Source: CAJINA01 sp964636125 (lineage in GTDB: Bacteria > Desulfobacterota > Desulfobacteria > Desulfobacterales > CAJINA01). Taken from it: DNA of 64,000 bases. Every line of letters starts with the position of its first letter. The stretch's first letter is position 1. Under the pieces are notes generated by a model. It worked only from the letters and a program-made list of their open reading frames with translations. It made no database searches and had not been told where the DNA came from. Location of the stretch: NCBI GenBank assembly GCA_964636125.1, contig CAZWPX010000005.1:62001-126000 (forward strand). Reading direction: 5' to 3'. Positions 50,184 through 58,009 of the stretch are shown here, piece after piece. Made by a program: the position numbers and the translations under genes.

Positions 50184-51374
50184 TTAGATGACCCCTTTGT
50201 CTTTCAAATCGGCAAGCTTATCGGCTGCGAGCCCGAGCTTTTCCCCGTAAATGTCTTGGTTTTGCTCTCCGAAGCGGGGCGGGAAAGAGAGCGTCCGGTT
50301 TTGCTTTTCCAGAAACGGGGTCATGTTGGGAGGCGGCGCCAGGGTGATCTGCTTACCGGTCACCGGGTCCTTGGCCGAGAGCAGCTTCTGGCTGACCAGG
50401 GGATCCGCGATGACCTCGTTGATGGTCTTTATCTTGCTGACCGGGACCGTGATGGTGTTAAAAAGTTCGATCAGTTCTTCGGAAGAGAGGTTGGCTGTAA
50501 TGGCGTTGATCTGCCGGTTGAGGTTGCCGACGTCTTTAATCCGGCCGCTGTTTTTCCGGTACTCAGGAATGTCCAGCGATTTGAAGACTTCCAGACCGGC
50601 CATGGCCTCCCACTGGCGGTCGTTGCCCACCGCCAGGTAGATAAAGCCGTTGGCGGTTTTGTAGACCGAGACCGGGCAGAAAAACTCATGGGTGTTTCCC
50701 CGGCGGCTTATCCGGGTGTCGAAACTGGCCGTCATGGTCACCGGCACCGTGAGCCAGGAAACCGTGGATTCAAACATGGCCAGATCTATGCGGGAGCCTT
50801 CCCCGGAGATTTCTCTTTTGAAAAGCGCCTTCATGAGCAGTCCGTAAGCGTGCTCGCTGGTGCCCATGTCCGGCAGGGGGATTCCCAATACCTGGGGATC
50901 TCCATCGGCCTCGCCGGTTAGTTCCATCAACCCGGACCGTGCCTGCAGAATCGGGTCATAGGCACCCTCATTGCTGTCCGGCCCGAAGCCGGTAACCCCC
51001 AGCCAGATAATATCAGGCTTGGCTGCCCTCAAAATGTCGTAAGCGATGCCGAGTTTTTCATAATTTTTCGGCAGCTGGTTGGTGGTGAAAATGTCGATGT
51101 CAAGGTCTTTGACCAGGCGATGCAGGAGTTTGCGGCCTTCCGGATCGGCCAGGTTGAGGGTCAGGGCCTGCTTGCCTGCATTGATACAGAGAAAATAGGC
51201 ATTCATCTTCTCCTCGTCCAGGGCATTGGCGCCGATCATGCGGTTGGGGTCGCCGTAGACCGGGTGTTCCAGCCGGATGACTTCCATACCGTCCATGGCC
51301 AGACGATAGGTCAGATAGGGTACGACGGTTGCCTGTTCAAGTGAGAGGACCTTAACATTTTGAAAAAATTCCAT
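50184..51374 (-). CDS. Family III (CaiB/BaiF) CoA-transferase
   Basis: A 396-residue formyl-CoA-transferase-type enzyme: VLSLEQATVVPYLTYRLAMDG, VIRLEHPVYGDPNR, NAGKQALTLNL, DIFTTNQLPKNYEKLG and GIPLPDMGTSEHAYG, whose Asp is the expected acyl nucleophile, then GSRIDLAMFES. It moves CoA between carboxylic acids. It is the first gene of the long minus-strand run, with ribosome site GGAGG just before the ATG. Phenylsuccinyl- and benzylsuccinyl-CoA transferases belong to this family, so transfer to an aryl succinate is a reasonable guess. Confidence 0.92.
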   Translation of the reverse strand: MEFFQNVKVLSLEQATVVPYLTYRLAMDGMEVIRLEHPVYGDPNRMIGANALDEEKMNAYFLCINAGKQALTLNLADPEGRKLLHRLVKDLDIDIFTTNQLPKNYEKLGIAYDILRAAKPDIIWLGVTGFGPDSNEGAYDPILQARSGLMELTGEADGDPQVLGIPLPDMGTSEHAYGLLMKALFKREISGEGSRIDLAMFESTVSWLTVPVTMTASFDTRISRRGNTHEFFCPVSVYKTANGFIYLAVGNDRQWEAMAGLEVFKSLDIPEYRKNSGRIKDVGNLNRQINAITANLSSEELIELFNTITVPVSKIKTINEVIADPLVSQKLLSAKDPVTGKQITLAPPPNMTPFLEKQNRTLSFPPRFGEQNQDIYGEKLGLAADKLADLKDKGVI

Positions 51375-51474
51375 TATCTACCTCCAGCGGCGTAGAGAAT
51401 TGTGCTGTTTCGGGGTGCTGCCTGCTATCCGCAAAGAACAGGTGGCAGCGTTATCTTTTATGGTGAATAGATGC

Positions 51475-51503
51475 TTGACGGGTCGCTATGTATACAGTAT
51501 ACA
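51475..51503 (+). promoter_or_regulatory. Sigma70-like promoter for the second molybdenum hydroxylase operon
   Basis: TTGACG (51475-51480), 17-base spacer, TATACA (51498-51503). The -10 box lies inside the GTATAC array, so a protein bound there would block it. Transcription towards 51684 gives a leader of about 170 bases. Confidence 0.55.
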
Positions 51504-51509
51504 GTATAC
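51490..51509. promoter_or_regulatory. Triple GTATAC operator-like array
   Basis: GTATAC occurs three times at exact 7-base spacing (51490, 51497, 51504), with A as the linker; neighbouring pairs form near-palindromes GTATAC-A-GTATAC. GntR/FCD regulators often bind short TGTATACA-like palindromes. The array overlaps the plus-strand -10 box and the expected start of the minus-strand transcript. No gene lies in 51375-51683. Confidence 0.6.
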
Positions 51510-51518
51510 GACTTATGA

Positions 51519-51547
51519 TTCATATACGGACGTGCAACCATTGTCAA
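51519..51547 (-). promoter_or_regulatory. Sigma70-like promoter for the long minus-strand catabolic operon
   Basis: On the minus strand TTGACA (51547-51542), 17-base spacer, TATGAA (51524-51519). The predicted start falls near 51512, next to the GTATAC array. It would drive the CoA-transferase and the genes behind it. Confidence 0.55.
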
Positions 51548-51683
51548 GAGGCGACCTGACGGGTATCCTCATTTTAACCTGCAAACGCTCCCAAATAGAT
51601 GCTTGCAACCGGCCGTATCGGCTGGTACCGATGGCAGGCTGTTAAACCATTCCGGCAATCGGCAGCGACCAGGAGGAAACATC

Positions 51684-52685
51684 GTGCAACTACCAGGCTT
51701 TGAATACCTTGAGCCCCGCGATCTTACCGAGGCGCTCAACCTGCTGGGTGAATCTGGCGCCGACTGCGCGGTGCTTGCCGGCGGCACCGATCTGATCGTA
51801 CGGATGAAGCAGCGGCTGAAAACACCGGGCCGGCTGGTGAGCCTCAAACACCTCAAGGAACTGGACTATATTCGCGAGGCGGACGGCTGCCTGCAGATAG
51901 GGGCCGCCACCTCCCTGGACCGGATCATCCGCTCGGACATAGTCCGGCAAAGCCTGCCGGGATTTCATGAGGCCGCAAAAGCGGTCGGCGCCCGATCCAT
52001 CCAGCACTTCAGGGGTACTCTCGGCGGGAATCTCTGCCAGGACAACCGCTGCCGGTTTTACAACCAGTCGGCGTTTTTTCGCGCAACCCGCCAGGCCTGC
52101 CACAAGGCCGGCGGGACGATCTGCTACGCCCGGGATGGTTCCGACCGCTGCCGCAGCACCTGCCAGTCCGACGGTGCGCCCGCCCTGATGGCGCTGGCGG
52201 CCGATGTGACCCTGTGCGGGGCCGGCTCCGAACGCACCATTGCGGTCAAGGACCTTTATACCGCTGTGGGGGACGCCCCGCTGTCGCTGCACAGCAGTGA
52301 GCTGCTTACCGAAATTTCAATTCCCCTGCCTGCTCCCGGTTCCGGCAGCGCCTATCGGCGTCTGGCCTTCCGCAGCGCCATCGATTACCCTATTGTTTCC
52401 GCGGCTGCTTTTCTCAGCATTGAAGCCGGCGTTATCCGCGATGCCAGGATTGTTGTGGGGGCCATAGGCAGTGCGCCGCTTTTTATGGTCACGGCATCCA
52501 GAAGCCTTAATGCAAAAGCGGCTGATGACGCCGCAGCCCTGGCCGCGGCTGCAAAGACGGCCGGCGGCAGCGCTGCGGCGTTTATCGTAGACAATCTCAA
52601 CGCTGGCATGGATTACCGGAGTGCCATGATTCCGGTTATGGTATCAAGAGCCCTGCGGGCGGCGATCGCAAATGCCGGTGGGTGA
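51684..52685 (+). CDS. FAD subunit of a 4-hydroxybenzoyl-CoA reductase-like molybdenum enzyme, with extra [4Fe-4S] loop
   Basis: A 333-residue subunit. The start is GTG at 51684, directly after AGGAGGAAACATC. FAD motifs are VLAGGTDLIVRMKQ and FRGTLGGNLC. The insert after residue 117 has Cys118, 123, 139, 147, 156 and 160. Spacing of 123-139-147-156 (16, 8, 9) equals that of the four ligands of the [4Fe-4S] cluster in HcrB of Thauera 4-hydroxybenzoyl-CoA reductase (122-138-146-155); the CRFYNQS context also agrees. That cluster allows electrons to run from ferredoxin to the molybdenum site, so the enzyme may be a reductase rather than a hydroxylase. First gene of the plus-strand run. Confidence 0.9.
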   Translation: MQLPGFEYLEPRDLTEALNLLGESGADCAVLAGGTDLIVRMKQRLKTPGRLVSLKHLKELDYIREADGCLQIGAATSLDRIIRSDIVRQSLPGFHEAAKAVGARSIQHFRGTLGGNLCQDNRCRFYNQSAFFRATRQACHKAGGTICYARDGSDRCRSTCQSDGAPALMALAADVTLCGAGSERTIAVKDLYTAVGDAPLSLHSSELLTEISIPLPAPGSGSAYRRLAFRSAIDYPIVSAAAFLSIEAGVIRDARIVVGAIGSAPLFMVTASRSLNAKAADDAAALAAAAKTAGGSAAAFIVDNLNAGMDYRSAMIPVMVSRALRAAIANAGG

Positions 52686-52707
52686 TGGCATCGGTGGAGG
52701 TATTCCT

Positions 52708-53187
52708 ATGGAAAAGGTCAACCTGGAACTGACAATAAACGGAGAGGCGCTGGCTTTTGCCATCCTCCCGAATCGTACCCTGCTGGAACTCCTCAGGGAG
52801 GAGGCCGGCCTGACCGGTGCCAAGGAGGGATGCGGCGAAGGGGCCTGCGGGTCCTGCACCGTCCTGCTGGACGGTCAGCCGGTACGGGCCTGCCTGACCC
52901 TGGCGGTGGAGGCAGCGGGCTGTGCGATTACCACCGTTGAAGGCCTGGCCGAGGGTGAAACCCTCGATCCTCTCCAGGAGGCTTTCATCGAACACGGCGG
53001 CGTGCAGTGCGGTTTCTGTACACCGGGCATGCTGATGTCGGCCAAAGGGCTTCTGCTTGAAGATCCGCAGCCGGATGAAAAAAAGATTCGCCGGGCCCTG
53101 AGCGGGAATATCTGCCGCTGCACCGGATATGCCAAGATTGTCGAGGCAGTCACTGATGCATCCAAAAAAGGTGAGACCGATGGCTGA
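52708..53187 (+). CDS. [2Fe-2S] subunit of the 4-hydroxybenzoyl-CoA reductase-like enzyme
   Basis: A 159-residue iron-sulfur subunit (HcrC/CoxS type). The start at ATG 52708 follows GGTGGAGG. Cluster motifs are CGEGACGSCTV with RACLTL, then CGFCTPGML and NICRCTGY. It starts 22 bases after the FAD-subunit gene and overlaps the large-subunit gene by 8 bases. It passes electrons between the FAD/[4Fe-4S] subunit and molybdopterin. Confidence 0.95.
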   Translation: MEKVNLELTINGEALAFAILPNRTLLELLREEAGLTGAKEGCGEGACGSCTVLLDGQPVRACLTLAVEAAGCAITTVEGLAEGETLDPLQEAFIEHGGVQCGFCTPGMLMSAKGLLLEDPQPDEKKIRRALSGNICRCTGYAKIVEAVTDASKKGETDG

Positions 53188-55462
53188 TTACGCATATATC
53201 GGAAAGAAGATGCCCCGGGTGGATACCCGGGCCAAGGTGACCGGTGAGGCCCGGTTTACCGCCGACCTGAGTCTGCCTCGTATGCTGGTGGGCAAGATTT
53301 TAAGAAGTCCCCATCCCCATGCCCGGATCCTGGACATAGACGTTTCGGCGGCTGAAAACCTGCCGGGTGTAAAGGCTGTTGTGACCGGCAAGGAGACGTT
53401 GGGCCGGAAATGGGGTGTTTTCCGATACACCCTCGATCAGCAGATGCTCACCACGGACAAGGTCCGCTATATCGGTGAAGATGTGGCGGCAGTGGCTGCG
53501 GTGGACGAAAAGACCGCCCTGGCCGCCCTGGATCTGATCAAGGTGGACTACGCGGTGCTGGAGCCGGTGTTCGACCCCATGGCGGCAATGGCCCCGGGAG
53601 CTCCCTTACTGCACGAAGATTTCCAGAATAATATCAATATTCATGTTCCCATCCAGGCGGGCGATGTGGAAGCTGGTTTTAAACAGTCCCACTACATTCG
53701 GGAGGATACCTATACGGCGCCGGAGGATTCCTATTTCCAGGCGGAGCCCTACGCCGTGGTGGCCCGCTATGACCTCGACGGCAACCTCGAGATGTGGATG
53801 CCCAATGCGGGCCCCCACATGAAATCCAAGCCCATTTCCAATATGCTCGGCATCCCGCTCAACAAAGTCCGGGTCCGGAAGATTGCCATCGGGGGCGCCT
53901 TCGGCGGGCGCAGCGAAATATCCCCGGCCGATTTTATCTGCGCCCTGCTGGCCAAAAAGGCGCAGCGGCCTGTGAAAATCGTCTTTACCCGGGAAGAGAA
54001 CACCATCGCCACCCGCCAGGGGCACTCTTTGATTACCACCATCAAAACGGGAGTCGACAAAGAGGGGCGGGTCCTGGCCCGGGACATCACCTGCTACATG
54101 GATGGCGGCGCTTACAGCAGTACCGGGCCTATTGCCACCAGTGTGCCGTTTCTCTGCATGGAGCAGGCCTACCGCATGGACAACGTGCGCTACAACGGTT
54201 ACCGGATTTACACCAACAAACCGATCCGGGGCATGATCCGCATGCACGGCCGAGGGTTTGCCTGCGGGGTGGACATCCAGCTGGACCGGATCGCCGAACA
54301 CCTGGGGATGGACCCGGTGCAGATCCGCCTGGTGAACGCGCGCCGGCCCGGGGAGTATACCAACACGGGCTCTCTGGTGGCCAGCTGCGCCATGGTCGAA
54401 ACCATCGAAAAGGCGGCCGAAAAGGCGCGCTGGTCGAAAAAGTGGGGCAAGCTGCCGCCGTTTCACGGTATCGGCATCGGCACCAATTCCGTGCAGACGG
54501 GCTTTCCCATGGGCATCCGGGGCGGCAGCCAGGCTGCGATCAAGTTCAACGAAGACGGCGGCGCCACCGTGATTTCCGGTGTGGTGGACAATGGCCAGGG
54601 CAATGACAACATGCTGGTGCAGATCGCGACCGAGGAGCTGGGCATCCACCCGGAAGACGTCCAGCTGGTGACCGCGGACACGGAGGTTACCTCCTCGGAT
54701 CCGGGGGCCTATTCCCAGGTATCCACGTTCATCGGGGGGCACGCCGTCAAACTGGCTGCCCGGGAGGTGATGAAAAAGATCCTGCTGACCGCGTCCGAAA
54801 TGCTGGAAGTCGGCGTGGACGACCTGGTTGCCCGGGACCGGATGATCACGGTGCGGGGGAATCCGGAGAAAAGCATCCACATCAAGAAGGCGATCCGCAT
54901 GGGACTGGTAAAGGGCCGGGCGCCCAGCGGCGAAGGGGCCTACTGGCCCAACGTGGATTCAAAACGGGAGTGGGTCTCCAATCCCTTCGGCCAGATGTGC
55001 GGGGCCTTTTCATTTGGTACGACGATCTGCGAGGTCGAGGTCGACCCCGAAACGGGCCAGGTAACCGTGCTGGAAGTCACCGCGGCCCAGGATGTGGGCT
55101 ACGCCCTCAATCCCCTGGTCCTTGAAGGGCAGTTCGAAGGGTCGGTGGCCATGGGCGGGCAGGGCGGCATGCTGACCGAGCAGCACAACTGGAAGGACGG
55201 CCTGGTCCTCAATCCCACCCAGCTCGAATACCAGCTGCCGCTGGCCGTTGATATGCCGAAGATCAATTCCATTATCGTGGAATCGGTGGACCCGGACGGG
55301 CCGTACGGTGCCAAGGAGGCGGGGATGTCCATCGCCATGTCGGCCGCCCAGGCTTACAGCGCGGCTATCTGCAACGCCATCGGCGTCTACCTGGATGATT
55401 TTCCACTCACGCCGGACAGAATCTTGAAAGCCATCACTGAAAAAAACGAAGGAGGAAGTTAG
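53180..55462 (+). CDS. Molybdopterin subunit of the 4-hydroxybenzoyl-CoA reductase-like enzyme
   Basis: A 760-residue catalytic subunit. The start at ATG 53180 lies within the end of the small-subunit gene. The family layout is intact: RAKVTGEARFTADLSLPRML, IGGAFGGRSEIS, VDNGQGNDNMLVQIATEELG, and GAKEAGMSIAMSAAQA with the expected active-site Glu. The loop usually reading AMRGFGxPQ reads GMIRMHGRGFACGVD, so the substrate pocket differs from that of the first hydroxylase (34763-37078). With the HcrB-type FAD subunit this suggests an aromatic CoA-ester substrate and a reductive reaction; true 4-hydroxybenzoyl-CoA reductase or a related deaminating enzyme are both possible. Confidence 0.9.
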   Translation: MADYAYIGKKMPRVDTRAKVTGEARFTADLSLPRMLVGKILRSPHPHARILDIDVSAAENLPGVKAVVTGKETLGRKWGVFRYTLDQQMLTTDKVRYIGEDVAAVAAVDEKTALAALDLIKVDYAVLEPVFDPMAAMAPGAPLLHEDFQNNINIHVPIQAGDVEAGFKQSHYIREDTYTAPEDSYFQAEPYAVVARYDLDGNLEMWMPNAGPHMKSKPISNMLGIPLNKVRVRKIAIGGAFGGRSEISPADFICALLAKKAQRPVKIVFTREENTIATRQGHSLITTIKTGVDKEGRVLARDITCYMDGGAYSSTGPIATSVPFLCMEQAYRMDNVRYNGYRIYTNKPIRGMIRMHGRGFACGVDIQLDRIAEHLGMDPVQIRLVNARRPGEYTNTGSLVASCAMVETIEKAAEKARWSKKWGKLPPFHGIGIGTNSVQTGFPMGIRGGSQAAIKFNEDGGATVISGVVDNGQGNDNMLVQIATEELGIHPEDVQLVTADTEVTSSDPGAYSQVSTFIGGHAVKLAAREVMKKILLTASEMLEVGVDDLVARDRMITVRGNPEKSIHIKKAIRMGLVKGRAPSGEGAYWPNVDSKREWVSNPFGQMCGAFSFGTTICEVEVDPETGQVTVLEVTAAQDVGYALNPLVLEGQFEGSVAMGGQGGMLTEQHNWKDGLVLNPTQLEYQLPLAVDMPKINSIIVESVDPDGPYGAKEAGMSIAMSAAQAYSAAICNAIGVYLDDFPLTPDRILKAITEKNEGGS

Positions 55463-55463
55463 T

Positions 55464-56606
55464 ATGCGTGCTTTGGTAATAGGGGGAGCAGGGGGTATGG
55501 GCCAGGGAGTGGCCCGGGATTTGATAAAACAGGCCCAGGTAGAAACGGTTACGCTCGGTGACATCAATACCGATCCGGACAGATTGACCGCCAAACTGCG
55601 CGACAGTGAAAAAACATCCCTGGTTAAAATCGACGTGAATGACCACGGCCAGATGGTTGACGCCATCAAGGCGGTCGATGTCGTCATCAACTGCGCAGGG
55701 CCGTTTTACAAGACTGCCGTGGCCGTTGCCCGGGCAGCCGTTGAGGCCGGGGTCAACTATATCGATATATGCGATGACTACGAAGCGACCGAGATCCTTT
55801 TTTCGTCGGATATTGGTCAGGCCGCCCGGGATGCCGGGATAACCGTCTTGACGGGCATGGGCTCGGATCCGGGAACCAACAACGTGCTCGTCAAGTGGTA
55901 TGCTGACCGCCTGGATCGGGTCGACGAGGTTTATCTGTACTGGGTGGTTAGCATCGCTGAACTCGCCGGGGCAGCCTGGGATCACAGCCTGCATATGACC
56001 CTGGGAAAAATTCCGCAATATATCGACGGGCAGCTGCAATACGTGGAAGGCGGTACCGAAGTGGAACCGGAGCAGTTTCTCGAACCGCTGGGCACCTGTC
56101 ATGTCCGCTACGTGGGGCATCCCCAGCCGCTTACCATTCCCCGCTACATAGAAGGTGTCAAGAAGGTGATCATCAAAGGCGCCCTCATACCGTTGTGGGT
56201 GGATGAACTGATAAAAGAACAGAAAGATTCCGGTTTCCTCAACACGGAGCCGCTGGAGGTCAAAGGGGCCCGCATAACGCCTTACGATCTGGCCTTGAAA
56301 CTCTGGGATACAATTCCCGAAGGCCGGGACAACGGGCCCCAATCTTCCGGTTTGAAAGTGATTGTAAAAGGTGAGCGAGAGGGAAACCAGGTGACCTACA
56401 CGGCCGACATGGTGGGCCGGATGGCACCGGGAACCGGACTTCCGGCTTCCATCGCCGCCCTGATGATGGCAGCGGGCGATGTCACGGAAAAGGGGGTGGT
56501 TGCCCCGGAAGGCTGCATCGACCCGGAAAAATTCCTGGCGGCTTTCCTGCAAAGAGGCGCCCGGATTCATCAGACAGAAAAGATCGCCTCCATGTTTAAA
56601 CCCTAA
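55464..56606 (+). CDS. Saccharopine dehydrogenase-like NAD(P)-binding protein
   Basis: A 380-residue Rossmann protein that starts 1 base after the molybdopterin-subunit stop. N-terminal GGAGGMGQGVARDL (8-21) binds NAD(P); VDVVINCAGPFYKTAVAVAR and GVNYIDICDDYEATEIL are typical of saccharopine/lysine-6-dehydrogenase relatives, as is TGMGSDPGTNN. It would oxidise or form a C-N bond in an amino acid or imine. Its place between a molybdenum enzyme and an aminotransferase suggests nitrogen handling in the same pathway; the substrate is unknown. Confidence 0.85.
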   Translation: MRALVIGGAGGMGQGVARDLIKQAQVETVTLGDINTDPDRLTAKLRDSEKTSLVKIDVNDHGQMVDAIKAVDVVINCAGPFYKTAVAVARAAVEAGVNYIDICDDYEATEILFSSDIGQAARDAGITVLTGMGSDPGTNNVLVKWYADRLDRVDEVYLYWVVSIAELAGAAWDHSLHMTLGKIPQYIDGQLQYVEGGTEVEPEQFLEPLGTCHVRYVGHPQPLTIPRYIEGVKKVIIKGALIPLWVDELIKEQKDSGFLNTEPLEVKGARITPYDLALKLWDTIPEGRDNGPQSSGLKVIVKGEREGNQVTYTADMVGRMAPGTGLPASIAALMMAAGDVTEKGVVAPEGCIDPEKFLAAFLQRGARIHQTEKIASMFKP

Positions 56607-56620
56607 AAGGAAGGTCCCCC

Positions 56621-57871
56621 ATGGAAGAAGTTCAAAAACTCACCATTTCCAAAAGCCGGGAATTATTCGAAGAGGCCCTGAATCTGGTGCCGGGCGGAGT
56701 TCTTGGTGCCAGAAAGCCGGCCGATTTTATCGATGGGGAATATCCCATTTTTCTTGAAACCGGCCAGGGCTGCCGGCTGACCGACATTGATGGCAATGAA
56801 TTTATCGACTTTCTATGCGGTTATGGACCCATCATTCTCGGCTATCGGGAGAAAGAGGTTGATGAGGCCGTTTACCGGCAGATAAAGGACCGGGGCTTTT
56901 GCTTCACACTCACCCAGAAGTATCAGAATCAACTGGCCCGAAAACTGGCCGAAGTCGTTCCTTCCGCGGAGATGAGTATCTTTTTGAAGACCGGTTCGGA
57001 TGCCACCACGGCCAGCATCCGTATCGCCAGGGCCTACACGAAGCGAGTCAAGGTGATGCGCTGCGGCTACCACGGCTGGCATGACTGGTGTGTCGAGATG
57101 AAAGGTGGGATTCCGGAAAAGTTCTACGAGGATGTCTACGAATTCCGGTACAATGATCTCGACCGGCTCGAAGAACTGATGAAAAAGCATGGCGACCAGA
57201 CGGCGGCCATTATCATGACGCCTTTCGGGCACCCCAACCACCAGAAGATGCAGGTGCCGGCACCTGGTTTCCTTGAAGGAGTCAGGGAGCTTGCCAGCCG
57301 CTATGGTGCGATTCTGGTGTTTGATGAAATTCGGACCTGTTTCAGACTTAAACTGGGCGGGGCGCAGGAGCTGTATGGCGTTACCCCCGACCTGACCGTG
57401 GTCGGCAAAGCGCTGGCCAATGGGTATCCCATCAGTGCGGTGACCGGGAAAGCCGACGTGATGATGGCGGCGGCCCACAAGCTTTTTATCTCTTCCACTT
57501 TTTTTCCGAATAGTGAGGGCTTTGTGGCGGCTCTCAAAACCATCGAAATCCTGGAGCGGGACAATGTGCTTGAAAGCATCTGGGCAAAAGGGGATTACCT
57601 GATGCAAAAGATCCAGACCAGTATCGACAGGCATGCAGTCGGTGCCGAGTTGAGCGGCGTGGCCCCCATGTTTTACATAACCTTTGAAAAGGAAGAATCC
57701 GGCAGCTACAAAGGCAAGCGCCGTGATTTTTATACCCATCTTATTCGCAAGGGCTTCTTTTTTACGCCCTTTCATCATGCCTATATCTGCTACCGGCACA
57801 CGGAGCAGGACCTGGACTTAACGGCGAACGCCATTGATGAGGCCCTGGCTTATGTGAAGGACAAATATTAA
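56621..57871 (+). CDS. Class III aminotransferase (glutamate-1-semialdehyde aminomutase-like)
   Basis: A 416-residue PLP enzyme. ELFEEALNLVPGGVLGARKP and FLETGQGCRLTDIDGNEFID are as in glutamate-1-semialdehyde aminomutases; LKTGSDATTASIRIARAYT, CGYHGWHDWC and VFDEIRTCFRL follow, and the PLP Lys is in TVVGKALANGYPISA (about residue 263). The context is not tetrapyrrole synthesis; it ends a catabolic run, so transamination or aminomutase action on a pathway intermediate is more likely. It is 14 bases after the saccharopine-dehydrogenase-like gene. Confidence 0.88.
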   Translation: MEEVQKLTISKSRELFEEALNLVPGGVLGARKPADFIDGEYPIFLETGQGCRLTDIDGNEFIDFLCGYGPIILGYREKEVDEAVYRQIKDRGFCFTLTQKYQNQLARKLAEVVPSAEMSIFLKTGSDATTASIRIARAYTKRVKVMRCGYHGWHDWCVEMKGGIPEKFYEDVYEFRYNDLDRLEELMKKHGDQTAAIIMTPFGHPNHQKMQVPAPGFLEGVRELASRYGAILVFDEIRTCFRLKLGGAQELYGVTPDLTVVGKALANGYPISAVTGKADVMMAAAHKLFISSTFFPNSEGFVAALKTIEILERDNVLESIWAKGDYLMQKIQTSIDRHAVGAELSGVAPMFYITFEKEESGSYKGKRRDFYTHLIRKGFFFTPFHHAYICYRHTEQDLDLTANAIDEALAYVKDKY

Positions 57872-57905
57872 CCCTAAAGTTGTACGGTATTCCGGAAATT
57901 AGAAT

Positions 57906-57934
57906 TTGACTTATACGCGTGTATCTAATATTCA
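57906..57934 (+). promoter_or_regulatory. Possible promoter ahead of the TrpB-like gene
   Basis: TTGACT (57906-57911), 17-base spacer, TATTCA (57929-57934). The spacer contains ATACGCGTGTAT, a palindrome of the form ATAC-N4-GTAT, which could be an operator. The -10 box is weak. Confidence 0.3.
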
Positions 57935-58009
57935 GTCTCTGAATGTTATTTATTTTTTTTACTGGGCTTATCTAATAGTCTGGGAACCATAAACAGAAGA
58001 GGAGGCGCT

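Noticed and set aside
53606..54880. A 424-codon minus-strand frame opposite the molybdopterin subunit gene
   Set aside because: A shadow of a GC-rich gene; the plus strand carries all family motifs.
34763..55462. Search for in-frame UGA/selenocysteine in the two molybdenum hydroxylase operons
   Set aside because: All frames are closed by ordinary stops at expected ends; yqeB and yqeC point to a labile selenium cofactor, not to Sec insertion.
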